In this document: piece by piece, positions 15,630-23,933 of the stretch
Numbering within the stretch: position 1 is the first letter of the stretch
Layout: each line of letters begins with the position of its first letter
NCBI GenBank assembly: GCA_029688825.1
Contig: JARUKX010000006.1
Span: 62,001 to 126,000 of the forward strand
Reading direction: 5' to 3'
Source of the DNA: Haloarculaceae archaeon H-GB1-1
Lineage (GTDB): Archaea; Halobacteriota; Halobacteria; Halobacteriales; Haloarculaceae
Length of the DNA stretch: 64,000 bases
Program-made: the position numbers and the translations under genes
The notes under the pieces: generated by a model
What the model saw: the letters and a program-made list of their open reading frames with translations, nothing else
Database searches by the model: none
What the model was told of the DNA's origin: nothing

Positions 15630-16261
15630 CGCGCGCGAAGGTGTGTGGCATCACTCGCGAGGACGACCTCGACGCGACGGTCGCCGCGGGTGCGGACGCC
15701 GTCGGCCTCATCGCCGGCGTCACGGTAGAGACGCCACGAGAGATCTCGCTCTCGCGGGCGGCCGACCTCGCTGGGGCGGTGCCACCGCTCGTGACGTCCG
15801 TCCTCGTGACCATGCCCGAAGACGAGGCGACCGCTCGCGAGCGCATCGACCGCGTCCGTCCGGACGCAATCCAGGTCCACGGCCTCTCGACGGAAGGCGT
15901 CGCGGCGCTGGCGGACGCACCAGCGCAGGTCATCGCGGCCGTTGACGCCAACGACCCACAACTCCACGACTACGCCGATGCGGCCGACGCGCTCCTCGTC
16001 GATTCCCTCGACGAGCAAGGCGGCGGCGGAACGGGGGAGACGCACGACTGGGAGGCGACTCGCGAACGAGTCTCGAACTGTACCGCGCCGGTGATCCTCG
16101 CGGGCGGTCTGACGCCCGAGAACGTCGCCAGTGCGGTCGAGACCGTCGACCCGTTCGCCGTGGACGTCGCGAGCGGCGTCGAAGCATCGGGCGGCGTGAA
16201 AGACCACGACCTCGTCGAGACGTTCGTCGAGCGTGCCACGGGGCGGGTGGTCTCGGCGTGA
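15626..16261 (+). CDS. trpF: Phosphoribosylanthranilate isomerase
   Basis: 211 residues, a single TIM barrel that performs the Amadori rearrangement of phosphoribosylanthranilate. It begins with the family signature TRAKVCGITREDDL, including the catalytic Cys near residue 6; a phosphate-binding strand ILAGGLTPENVASA lies near 158-171 and the end holds VDVASGVEASGG with the catalytic Asp. It overlaps trpD and trpE by 4 bp each, as in other haloarchaeal trpDFEG clusters. Confidence 0.92.
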   Translation: MTRAKVCGITREDDLDATVAAGADAVGLIAGVTVETPREISLSRAADLAGAVPPLVTSVLVTMPEDEATARERIDRVRPDAIQVHGLSTEGVAALADAPAQVIAAVDANDPQLHDYADAADALLVDSLDEQGGGGTGETHDWEATRERVSNCTAPVILAGGLTPENVASAVETVDPFAVDVASGVEASGGVKDHDLVETFVERATGRVVSA

Positions 16262-17892
16262 CGCTGGAGCCGACGCGCGAGGAGTTCGTCGCGCTCGCGG
16301 ACGAGGATCGACCGGCGGTCGTCCGGGCAGCGGTCGAACTCGACGTGGACGTCGAACCGCTCGAAGCCTACGCCGCGCTGACCGGGCGCACGACCGACGT
16401 CGAAGACGGCGACTACACGTTCCTGCTCGAGAGCGCGGAGAAGGTGGCGTCGAGCGACCCCGACGGGGCGTTCGCCGCCAGTAGCTCGGACAGACACGCC
16501 CGCTACTCCTTCGTTGGATACGACCCGAAAGCCGTCGTCACGGTCGGCGGGGACGGCGACGCTGCGACGACCGACGTGGACGTCATCGACGAGCGCTACG
16601 CGGACCTCGTGAGCACCAACGGTGGGGATACGGTCGACTCGCTTCGGGCAGCGATGCCAGACGTCGACCTCCGGGGCTTTCCGGACGCCGACCGGCAGCA
16701 CCTCGAAGGTGGACTTGTCGGATTCCTGTCCTACGACGCCGTCTACGACCTGTGGCTCGACGAGGTGGGGTTGGAGCGGCCGGACTCTCGGTTCCCGGAC
16801 GCGCAGTTCGTCCTGACGACGAAGACCCTCGTCTTCGACGACCTCGAAGACTCGGTGACGCTCGTGTTCACGCCAGTCGTGACGCCCGGCGACGACGCTG
16901 GCGCTCGCTACGACGAGCTACAGGCCGAGGCCGACCGCGTCGCGGACCTGCTGTCCGGTGCCGAGACGCTTCAGACGGGTGGTTTCGAGCAGACCCGCGA
17001 GGTCGCAGGCCCGCAAGAAGCGTACGAGGACGCGGTCCGGACGGCCAAGGAACACGTCCTCGACGGCGACATCTATCAGGGCGTCATCTCTCGGACGCGC
17101 GAGCGGTACGGCGACGTGGACCCGCTGGGATTCTACGAAGCCCTCCGCTCGGTCAATCCCTCACCGTACATGTACCTGCTGGGCTTCGACGACCTGACCG
17201 TCGTCGGCGCGAGTCCGGAGACGCTCGTCTCCGTGCGCGACGAGAAGGTGATGAGCAATCCGATCGCCGGGACCTGCGACCGCGGCAGCAGTCCGGTCGA
17301 GGACCGCCGACTCGCCGGCGAGATGCTCGCGGACGGCAAGGAGCGAGCCGAACACACGATGCTCGTCGACCTCGCGCGCAACGACGTCCGGCGCGTGTCC
17401 GAGCAGGGCACCGTCCAGGTCGATGAGTTCATGAACGTCCTCAAGTACAGCCACGTCCAGCACATCGAGTCCACGGTCACCGGCTCGCTCGCAGACGAGA
17501 AGGACGCCTTCGATGCGACGCGGGCGGCGTTCCCCGCCGGAACGCTCTCGGGCGCGCCGAAGATCCGCGCTATGGAGATCATCGACGACCTCGAACGAAC
17601 CCCGCGTGGCATCTACGGCGGTGGCGTCGGCTACTTCTCTTGGGGCGGCGACGCGGATTTCTGCATCGTCATCCGCTCGGCAGCGATCGAACACGGGGTC
17701 GCCGCAGAGACGGGCGACGAGCGTGAACGCGACCGTATCACGGTGCAGGCGGGCGCGGGCATCGTCGCCGATAGCGACCCGACCAGCGAGTACGAGGAGA
17801 CGGAGAAAAAGATGGACGGCGTGCTCACCGCGCTGGACCGGATTACCGAGACTGCCGATGCCGAGCCGACGCCGGAGGTGATGCAGGAATGA
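16258..17892 (+). CDS. trpE: Anthranilate synthase component I
   Basis: 544 residues, slightly longer than the bacterial enzyme. It makes anthranilate from chorismate using ammonia from TrpG. The chorismate-binding domain shows DIYQGVISRTRER near 268-280, NPSPYMYLLGF near 300-310, GTCDRGSSPVEDRRLAGE near 339-356, and the C-terminal TLSGAPKIRAMEI and GGVGYFSWGG. An N-terminal SFVGYDP marks the tryptophan feedback region. It ends with an ATGA overlap with trpG, matching the stoichiometric TrpE-TrpG complex. Confidence 0.93.
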   Translation: MTLEPTREEFVALADEDRPAVVRAAVELDVDVEPLEAYAALTGRTTDVEDGDYTFLLESAEKVASSDPDGAFAASSSDRHARYSFVGYDPKAVVTVGGDGDAATTDVDVIDERYADLVSTNGGDTVDSLRAAMPDVDLRGFPDADRQHLEGGLVGFLSYDAVYDLWLDEVGLERPDSRFPDAQFVLTTKTLVFDDLEDSVTLVFTPVVTPGDDAGARYDELQAEADRVADLLSGAETLQTGGFEQTREVAGPQEAYEDAVRTAKEHVLDGDIYQGVISRTRERYGDVDPLGFYEALRSVNPSPYMYLLGFDDLTVVGASPETLVSVRDEKVMSNPIAGTCDRGSSPVEDRRLAGEMLADGKERAEHTMLVDLARNDVRRVSEQGTVQVDEFMNVLKYSHVQHIESTVTGSLADEKDAFDATRAAFPAGTLSGAPKIRAMEIIDDLERTPRGIYGGGVGYFSWGGDADFCIVIRSAAIEHGVAAETGDERERDRITVQAGAGIVADSDPTSEYEETEKKMDGVLTALDRITETADAEPTPEVMQE

Positions 17893-18518
17893 CCGCCCGG
17901 CAGGTCGCGGAGCCCCGGCAGGTGCTGTTCGTGGACAACTTCGATTCGTTCACGTACAATCTCGTCGAGTACATCGGCGACGCCGGAGCGACACTGGACG
18001 ACGACCGCGGCGTCGAGACGACGGTCGTCCGCAACACCGCGGCGCTGGACGAGCTGCGAGAGATGGACCCCGACGCAATCGTCATCAGCCCCGGGCCAGG
18101 CCATCCGAAGAACGACCGCGACGTCGGCGTCACGACCGAGGTCCTCCGCGAGCTGAGCCCGGAGATTCCGACCCTCGGCGTCTGTCTCGGCCTGGAAGCG
18201 GCTGTCCACGCCTACGGAGGGACGGTCGGACGCGCTCCCGAGCCGATTCACGGCAAGGCGTACGCCGTCGAACACGACGGCGAGGGGGTCTATCGCGGCC
18301 TCGAGCAGGGATTTCAGGCGGGACGATACCACTCGCTCGTGGCGGTCGACGTGCCGGACTGTTTCGACGTGACGGCGACCACGACCGCCGAGGACGACGA
18401 GCTAGTCATGGGAATTCGCCACGAGGAGTATCCCATCGAAGCCGTGCAGTTCCACCCGGAGTCGGTCCTGACCGCGGTGGGTCACGACGTCATCCGGAAC
18501 TTCCTCGCGGGCGTCTAG
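17889..18518 (+). CDS. trpG: Anthranilate synthase component II (glutamine amidotransferase)
   Basis: 209 residues, class I amidotransferase supplying ammonia to TrpE. The oxyanion segment SPGPGHPKN lies near 68-76, the nucleophile Cys99 in GVCLGLEA, and the catalytic His/Glu in VQFHPESV near 191. The nucleophile elbow reads GLEA where most enzymes have GHQA; the triad itself is intact. It is the last gene of trpDFEG and its stop overlaps the stop of the converging small gene by 4 bp. Confidence 0.92.
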   Translation: MTARQVAEPRQVLFVDNFDSFTYNLVEYIGDAGATLDDDRGVETTVVRNTAALDELREMDPDAIVISPGPGHPKNDRDVGVTTEVLRELSPEIPTLGVCLGLEAAVHAYGGTVGRAPEPIHGKAYAVEHDGEGVYRGLEQGFQAGRYHSLVAVDVPDCFDVTATTTAEDDELVMGIRHEEYPIEAVQFHPESVLTAVGHDVIRNFLAGV

Positions 18519-18679
18519 AATCCGGCCACGCCGAGTAGCCACAGGACGCCGACGGCGAGGATGGCGAGGACGACCAGCTTCCACGCGACTTTCAGGAAGA
18601 ATCTGCCGACCAGGATGACGATGGCTAGCAGGACGAGTCCGACGAGTATCTCTGGCGGTGACACGGGGAGTGCAGACAT
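18515..18679 (-). CDS. Small single-span membrane protein
   Basis: 54 residues from the ATG at 18679 (MSALPVSPPEILVG); the frame is open further upstream but without coding character. The middle and C-terminal part is strongly hydrophobic (LVGLVLLAIVILVGRFFLKVAWKLVVLAILAVGVLWLLGVAGF), giving two close membrane segments around a basic RFFLKVAWK turn. Tiny proteins of this type are common in haloarchaea and their function is unknown. It converges on trpG. Confidence 0.55.
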   Translation of the reverse strand: MSALPVSPPEILVGLVLLAIVILVGRFFLKVAWKLVVLAILAVGVLWLLGVAGF

Positions 18680-19160
18680 ACCGTACCAGATGGCGAGACG
18701 TGGCAAATACTTGGTGGCTACGTAACGGCCAAATCGGACCATCGAAGGGGTATTCGACCCCACCCGAACCCCCTCCCGTTTCCACTGCAAACACCGCCGC
18801 CATCTTCCGAATCGTGACTTCGAGATTTCACTTTCACTCCGGTTTGAGAGGAGTTAAGCCGAATCCGTAGCATCGTTATCAGCGTACGCAAGTGCTCGCG
18901 AGTCGCCCGTCTCGCGAACCGAACTACGACGAGTGAGACTGTCAGTCGTCTGGCCGAACCGACGGCGTTAGCTCGTCTCGGAGCCACTATTGGCCAGTTA
19001 CGACGCCGGCAGTCGACCTCTGGAATCGTCGACAGAAACCCAAGCCCGAAGGGTTATTTGGGGCCCATGCAAACAGAATTTCCGACACGAATGAACGGAT
19101 CGAGGCCACGCGACCAACGACAGATCGTGTATCGACAGACGAGTAGCGGGGTGATAGCCG
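18680..19160. other. Intergenic region upstream of the ribonucleotide reductase
   Basis: About 480 bp without a convincing gene on either strand. A weak TATA-like GGGTTATTTGG lies near 19050. No riboswitch-like structure, tRNA or repeat was recognised. The last bases before 19161 carry a GGGGTGAT ribosome site for the reductase. Confidence 0.5.
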
Positions 19161-22100
19161 ATGAGTGACCTGAGCGCCGACGAGCTAACGCTCCCGATCA
19201 AGCGAACCGACGGCGACACCCTCGCCGACCGACTGACCGACAACGCGTATCAAAACATTCTCCCGGCGCGCTATCTCCGGAAGGACGCCGACGGCGAACT
19301 CGTCGAACAGCAGGAGGACCTGTTCGACCGCGTCGCGAAGAACATCGCACTCGCCGAAGCTGTGTTCGAATCCCGCAAACAGGGCGTGGACATCTCGGTC
19401 ACGCCCGCTCAGCTGAAGCCCGATCACCCCCGCCGCGAGGAACTCGCCGACGAGGTATTCGGAAAGGGGACCAGCCTCGACGACGACGTCGAGACCTCGC
19501 TCTCTATCTACAACGTCAACAAGTTCGCCTACGAGACCGTCGTTCCCGAACTCCCCGAAGACGTTCGGACGCACGTCACGGAGGTCAGCGACCAGTTCCA
19601 GGACCTGATGGAGAATCTCTCTTTCATGCCGAACTCTCCCACGCTCATGAACGCGGGGGACGAACTCCAGCAGCTCTCCGCCTGCTTCGTCGACTCTCCG
19701 GGCGACGACATCGACGACATCCACCAGACCGCCAAAGAGGCCGCACAGGTCTTCCAGAGCGGTGGCGGCATGGGGTACGCCTTCTGGCAGCTCCGGCCGT
19801 ACGGCGACCCCGTCGGCTCGACCGGCGGTATCGCATCCGGCCCCATCACGTTCATGCGGACGTACGACCAGATGTGCGAGACCATCGCGCAGGGCGGTGC
19901 CCGCCGCGGTGCTCAGATGGGCGTCATGCGCGTCTCCCACCCCGACGTCATCCAGTTCATCCACGCGAAGAACAAGGACGTCTCGCTGGCCGAGACGCTG
20001 CGCCTGAACGACCCCGACGACTACACCCATACGTCGTTCAAGGACGCGCTGAACGAGGCCCGCGAACTCATCGACGACGAGGGCCGCGTCCCCAAACATC
20101 TCCGAAACGCCGTCGAAGGCCACCTTTCGAACTTCAACATCTCCGTCGGCATCACCGACGACTTCATGGACGCGCTCCAGAACGACGAGGAGTTCACGTT
20201 CACGAACCCGCGGACGAACGAACCCCACGTCGCCACCGAACAGACCGAGGAACTCTACGACATGTTCGGACTCGGCGAGTACGTCACCGCGGGGGAGATC
20301 CTCTCCATCCCCGCCGACGTGCTGTGGGAGCGCATCATCGAGGGAGCCCACGAGAACGGCGAACCCGGCGTCATCTACCTCGAACGCGTCAACAAGGAGC
20401 ACTCCTTCGACGTCGACGAGCATCCCGAACATCGCATTCTGGCGACAAATCCGTGCGGGGAACAGCCGCTCGAAGAGTACGAAGCGTGCAACCTCGGCCA
20501 CATCAACCTCTCCACCGTCGCGGACCTCGACGCACCGGACTGGCGCGTCTGGTACGATCAGCACGGCGACGAGTACGACTCCCTGGAGGCCGCCGTCGAC
20601 GACTTCCTCGACGAGGCGCTCGACGTCGCCGAACTCGACCGCCGTATCGAACTCGGCACGCGCTTCCTGGAGAACGTCGTCACGATGTCGGACTTCCCGG
20701 TCGAGAAGATCGAGGAGAAGGTCCGCGCGATGCGGAAGATCGGCCTCGGCGTCATGGGCCTGGCCCAGCTGTACATCCAACTGGGCGTCAAGTACGGCTC
20801 CGACGAGGGCAACGAGATCGCCCGCCAGGTGATGCGCCACATCAACCACGGCTCGAAGTGGGCCTCCCACGAACTCGCCGAAGAGCGCGGCTCCTTCGAC
20901 GACTGGGACGACTCGAAGTACGCCGACCCCACGTCCTACGCCGACTGGTTCGAGAAGCAGACCGGTCTCGACGCCGACGACTGGGCGGACGGCTTCGCGA
21001 TGCGGAACCACAACACGACGACCATCGCGCCGACCGGCACCACGTCGATGGTCGGCAACACCACCGGCGGCTGTGAGCCGATCTACAACGTCGCCTACTA
21101 CAAGAACGTCTCCGACGACGTGCAGGGCGACGAGATGCTGGTCGAGTTCGACGACTACTTCCTCCGCGTGCTGGAGGACAACGACGTCGACGTCGACGCG
21201 GTCAAGCAAGAGGCCCAGGAGCAGATGGCGAATAACGAGTTCGACGGCGTCGAAGGGCTGGAGACGGTCCCGGACGCCATCGGCGAACTGTTCGTCGTCA
21301 CCGGCGACCTCACACCCCACCAGCACGCGTCCGTCCAGTGCGCCTGTCAGGAGGGCGTCGACTCCGCCATCTCGAAGACGGTCAACGCGCCCAACGACTC
21401 CAGCGTCGAGGACGCGAAGGAGGTCTTCGAGTACATCTACGACCACGGCGGCAAGGGCGTCACCTACTACCGCGACGGCACCCGCAGCAAGCAGGTGCTG
21501 ACGACGCGCGCCGACAACGCGGAGTTCGCCGACGAGACCGAGGCCGCGGAGGCGCTCGTCGAGCAGATCACCGAGGTCTTCGGCGGCATCGAGGCCTTCA
21601 TCGAGATCGAGGAGGTCCAGGCCGTCCTCGACGAGCAGATCGCCGACATCCTCGACATCGCCGACGGCGAGTCGAACGAGTTCGCGAAGAAGCGCACTCG
21701 GCCCGACGTCCTCCACGGCGTCACCCAGCGCATCGACACGGGCTACGGCAAGCTCTACGTCAACATCAACGAAGACCCCGAGGCCGAGCGGCCGTTCGAG
21801 CTGTTCGCCAACATCGGCAACTCCGGCGGATTCACGGCCAGCTTCACCGAAGCGCTGGCGAAGACCATCTCGACGGCGCTCCGATCGGGCGTCGACCCCC
21901 AGGAGATCGCCGACGAACTCCAGGGCATCCGCTCGCCGAAGGTCGCCTGGGACAAGGGCGAACAGATCCAGTCCATCCCGGACGCCATCGGCACCGCGCT
22001 GCGTCGCTACCTCGACGGGGACGTCGACAAGGCCTATCCCCAGCAGGCGACGCTGGAGGAGACCGCCGACGAGACGGCGGAGGGAGAGGCGAGCGCCGAC

Positions 22101-22274
22101 GTGCCGTCCACCGACGGCGGCGCGGCCAAGGCCACATCCAGCAGTAGCGGCGACGCCCACCAGGACCTCATCGACGCGGGCGAGAGCCCCGAGTGTCCCG
22201 ACTGCGGCTCGCTGTCGCTGTACTACTCCGAAGGCTGCAAGACCTGCGAGTCCTGCGGCTGGTCGGAGTGTTGA
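19161..22274 (+). CDS. nrdJ: Adenosylcobalamin-dependent (class II) ribonucleotide reductase
   Basis: 1037 residues. It reduces ribonucleotides to deoxyribonucleotides using a cobalamin-derived radical, suiting low-oxygen brines. The substrate-site Cys is in LQQLSACFVDSPGDD near 170, the active-site NPCGEQPLEEYEACNLGHINLS near 431-452, and PTGTTSMVGNTTGG near 625-638. A long acidic linker (about 940-1010) leads to a Cys-rich tail, CPDCGSL ... CKTCESCGW, which combines the thioredoxin-reducible pair with a zinc ribbon. No N-terminal ATP cone is obvious. It is a single-gene unit; no class I small subunit is nearby. Confidence 0.93.
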   Translation: MSDLSADELTLPIKRTDGDTLADRLTDNAYQNILPARYLRKDADGELVEQQEDLFDRVAKNIALAEAVFESRKQGVDISVTPAQLKPDHPRREELADEVFGKGTSLDDDVETSLSIYNVNKFAYETVVPELPEDVRTHVTEVSDQFQDLMENLSFMPNSPTLMNAGDELQQLSACFVDSPGDDIDDIHQTAKEAAQVFQSGGGMGYAFWQLRPYGDPVGSTGGIASGPITFMRTYDQMCETIAQGGARRGAQMGVMRVSHPDVIQFIHAKNKDVSLAETLRLNDPDDYTHTSFKDALNEARELIDDEGRVPKHLRNAVEGHLSNFNISVGITDDFMDALQNDEEFTFTNPRTNEPHVATEQTEELYDMFGLGEYVTAGEILSIPADVLWERIIEGAHENGEPGVIYLERVNKEHSFDVDEHPEHRILATNPCGEQPLEEYEACNLGHINLSTVADLDAPDWRVWYDQHGDEYDSLEAAVDDFLDEALDVAELDRRIELGTRFLENVVTMSDFPVEKIEEKVRAMRKIGLGVMGLAQLYIQLGVKYGSDEGNEIARQVMRHINHGSKWASHELAEERGSFDDWDDSKYADPTSYADWFEKQTGLDADDWADGFAMRNHNTTTIAPTGTTSMVGNTTGGCEPIYNVAYYKNVSDDVQGDEMLVEFDDYFLRVLEDNDVDVDAVKQEAQEQMANNEFDGVEGLETVPDAIGELFVVTGDLTPHQHASVQCACQEGVDSAISKTVNAPNDSSVEDAKEVFEYIYDHGGKGVTYYRDGTRSKQVLTTRADNAEFADETEAAEALVEQITEVFGGIEAFIEIEEVQAVLDEQIADILDIADGESNEFAKKRTRPDVLHGVTQRIDTGYGKLYVNINEDPEAERPFELFANIGNSGGFTASFTEALAKTISTALRSGVDPQEIADELQGIRSPKVAWDKGEQIQSIPDAIGTALRRYLDGDVDKAYPQQATLEETADETAEGEASADVPSTDGGAAKATSSSSGDAHQDLIDAGESPECPDCGSLSLYYSEGCKTCESCGWSEC

Positions 22275-22428
22275 GCAGCTAGGGAACTGAGGGGACCCGT
22301 TGGAGGAACGGGCTTTGTCGGCCACGTTGGACTGATTTTCTCTTTCGGTGCGTCTACGCCGGAGCAGACTACCTGACGGACAGCAACGTGGACGTGTCCG
22401 AGAGAAATGCCTTCACTGCGAGCGTCGA

Positions 22429-22758
22429 CTATCGCAAAAACCCTTCGAGTACGTCGACAACCCGTTCGACGAACGCATCCGAAACGCGTCCCTACCAGGC
22501 GACCAGGTCCTCTCGTCGCGGGGAATGGACCGCCCACGGAGGGACGTACGACGTTCACGGGACGCCACCGATTTCCCATACCTCGTCCGAAAGCGGTAGC
22601 GAGTCTTCGTATCGTTTCGTCGATACCGCGACTGCGACGTACTGCTCGGAATCGAACGGATGAGATTCGTTGTTGACGACGAGCCAGGGTCGCTGGCTGT
22701 CAGCACCGAGTTTGAACGGGTCGGTACTCCGGACGACGTCACCGCGTTCCGGGTGCAT
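22429..22758 (-). pseudogene. MazF/PemK-like toxin, broken by a frameshift and an internal stop
   Basis: The ATG at 22758 directly follows the stop of the winged-helix gene. The first 67 residues match the start of haloarchaeal PemK/MazF-like RNases (ERGDVVRSTDPFK, RPWLVVNNESHPF, QYVAVAVSTK, WEIGGVP), then a TGA at 22555-22557. After a one-base shift the family continues: SYVPPWAVHSPRREDLVAW, an in-frame TAG at 22492-22494, then GRVSDAFVERVVDVLEGFLR and a stop at 22429-22431. The two lesions would leave only the first half. The upstream wHTH gene is intact, so the pair is a decayed regulator-toxin operon. Confidence 0.7.
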
Positions 22759-23136
22759 CTACGAATCGGAGCCGCTGTGTCCCATCTCACTCGGATGCGG
22801 TGTATCCGGAGCCGTCTCGGCCCATTCGTTTTCGTCGATACCACCGTCTCGCTCGTCGAGTCGCTGGCTAACCCTGTGCAAATCGTACGCTGCGGCAAGT
22901 CGTTCTTCGTCCCTCGTCGTCGTCCAGTACTCGCCCTTGTGGCGGACGAGTTCCCGACCTTTGAGCCGCGAGAGCGCAGTCCCCACAGTATTCGGGTTCT
23001 CATCGATAGCCGCCGCAATCTCCGACCGAGTGAACGCATGATCTCGGTGTGTGTAGAGGTAGGTCAGGACCTGCTCGGGAACGCTCGGACCCTGTGGCAG
23101 GTCACCCGATTCGAAGTCGTCAATGCTCACAGGCAT
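22759..23136 (-). CDS. Winged-helix regulator, partner of the broken MazF-like gene
   Basis: 125 residues from the ATG at 23136 (MPVSIDDFESGDLP); an upstream reading to 23166 lacks support. A winged helix spans about 20-80: EQVLTYLYTHRDHAFTRSEIA, then ENPNTVGTALSRLKGRELV and a wing HKGEYWTTT. The tail is acidic and polar. The gene is contiguous with the toxin-like pseudogene (TAGATG). In haloarchaea such wHTH-PemK pairs are common and the wHTH protein is thought to be antitoxin or regulator. An A/T-rich promoter (TATA-like ATAAATATAATAAATT) lies 40-60 bp upstream. Confidence 0.7.
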   Translation of the reverse strand: MPVSIDDFESGDLPQGPSVPEQVLTYLYTHRDHAFTRSEIAAAIDENPNTVGTALSRLKGRELVRHKGEYWTTTRDEERLAAAYDLHRVSQRLDERDGGIDENEWAETAPDTPHPSEMGHSGSDS

Positions 23137-23304
23137 ATGGTGAAATTCGTGTACTGTGCGTATCAATGTACTGGTTGAATTTATTATATTTATCCGAGTC
23201 AGCTCGGGCCGTCAGACGATTCACCAATGGTCCACAGTTCGAACTCACGTCTGCTGTGCATCGAACGTGCTGGATTCCGGGCAGACGACCAAGAATGGCG
23301 ACAA

Positions 23305-23601
23305 TCACTGCATCGTCACGTACGTCAGGAACGCCAGCGCGACGAACTGGAGCCCGCGGAGGACGGCGACGAACTGCTGGGCGTGGAGGCTGCCGGAGTA
23401 CAGCATCCCCATGCTGAAGAAGAAGTAGATGGCGGCGGCGTTCTCGATCAGCATGACGACGCCGAACGCCAGCAGTCCGGCGACGAGCGGTGACTTGAAC
23501 TGCCGGTAATTTCGCAACCACACGAACGAGAGCGCGCCGAGGAACAGGACGTTCAGTCCCGCCAGCACGCTCGCTATCAGTATCCAGGTGCTCATCGCCA
23601 T
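23305..23601 (-). CDS. Small three-span membrane protein
   Basis: 98 residues from the ATG at 23601; GGAG lies 8 nt before it, while ATG 23595 is the alternative. Three hydrophobic segments cover about 4-27 (WILIASVLAGLNVLFLGALSFVWL), 35-58 (LVAGLLAFGVVMLIENAAAIYFFF) and 78-97. The stop of the regulator gene lies 5 bp upstream, so the two are co-transcribed. ArsR-type regulator plus 3-span membrane protein pairs recur in haloarchaea; the function is unknown. Confidence 0.65.
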   Translation of the reverse strand: MAMSTWILIASVLAGLNVLFLGALSFVWLRNYRQFKSPLVAGLLAFGVVMLIENAAAIYFFFSMGMLYSGSLHAQQFVAVLRGLQFVALAFLTYVTMQ

Positions 23602-23606
23602 CTGTC

Positions 23607-23882
23607 TTACTCCAGTTGGTCGGTTATCATCTCGAACTCCTCGCGGTGGTGGTCGAAGCGGTCGGTGAGGAAGTACAGCGCCCCGTAGTCCTCGCCACCC
23701 CGCTCGACGACGTCGTGGTCGAGCAGCATGTCGAGGTGGTGACGAACCGTGTTGTAGTCCACGTCGAGGGCCTCTGCGAGCTTGTTCGCGTTCCGCGGTC
23801 GCTCGTCGAGCGCGCGGATGATGCGGACGCGGTTCCGGCCTCCTCGCGTGCCTGCCAGGAGGTACCACAGGGCCTTCTCCAT
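23607..23882 (-). CDS. ArsR-type winged-helix transcriptional regulator
   Basis: 91 residues, almost all one winged helix: RVRIIRALDERPRNANKLAEALDVDYNTVRHHLDMLLDHDVVE, followed by a wing with YGALYFLTD and a short C-terminal helix. No Cys ligands are present, so metal sensing is unlikely. It lies just downstream of the molybdoenzyme gene and just upstream of a small membrane protein on the same strand, and could control either. The start at 23882 gives the natural MEKALWYLLAGTRGG N-terminus. Confidence 0.8.
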   Translation of the reverse strand: MEKALWYLLAGTRGGRNRVRIIRALDERPRNANKLAEALDVDYNTVRHHLDMLLDHDVVERGGEDYGALYFLTDRFDHHREEFEMITDQLE

Positions 23883-23933
23883 CGACGGTTTCTGAATGGG
23901 ATTCTCACAGTCGCGTGGTTTATGTGTGCTGTT

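Noticed and set aside
19000-19160. Riboswitch upstream of the cobalamin-dependent reductase
   Set aside because: No cobalamin-riboswitch core was recognised, and these are rare in haloarchaea.
19185-22325. 1046-codon minus-strand ORF antisense to the ribonucleotide reductase
   Set aside because: It is the third-codon-position mirror of a GC-rich coding gene, full of Val/Arg/Asp runs, with no motif; the plus-strand gene has the family motifs.
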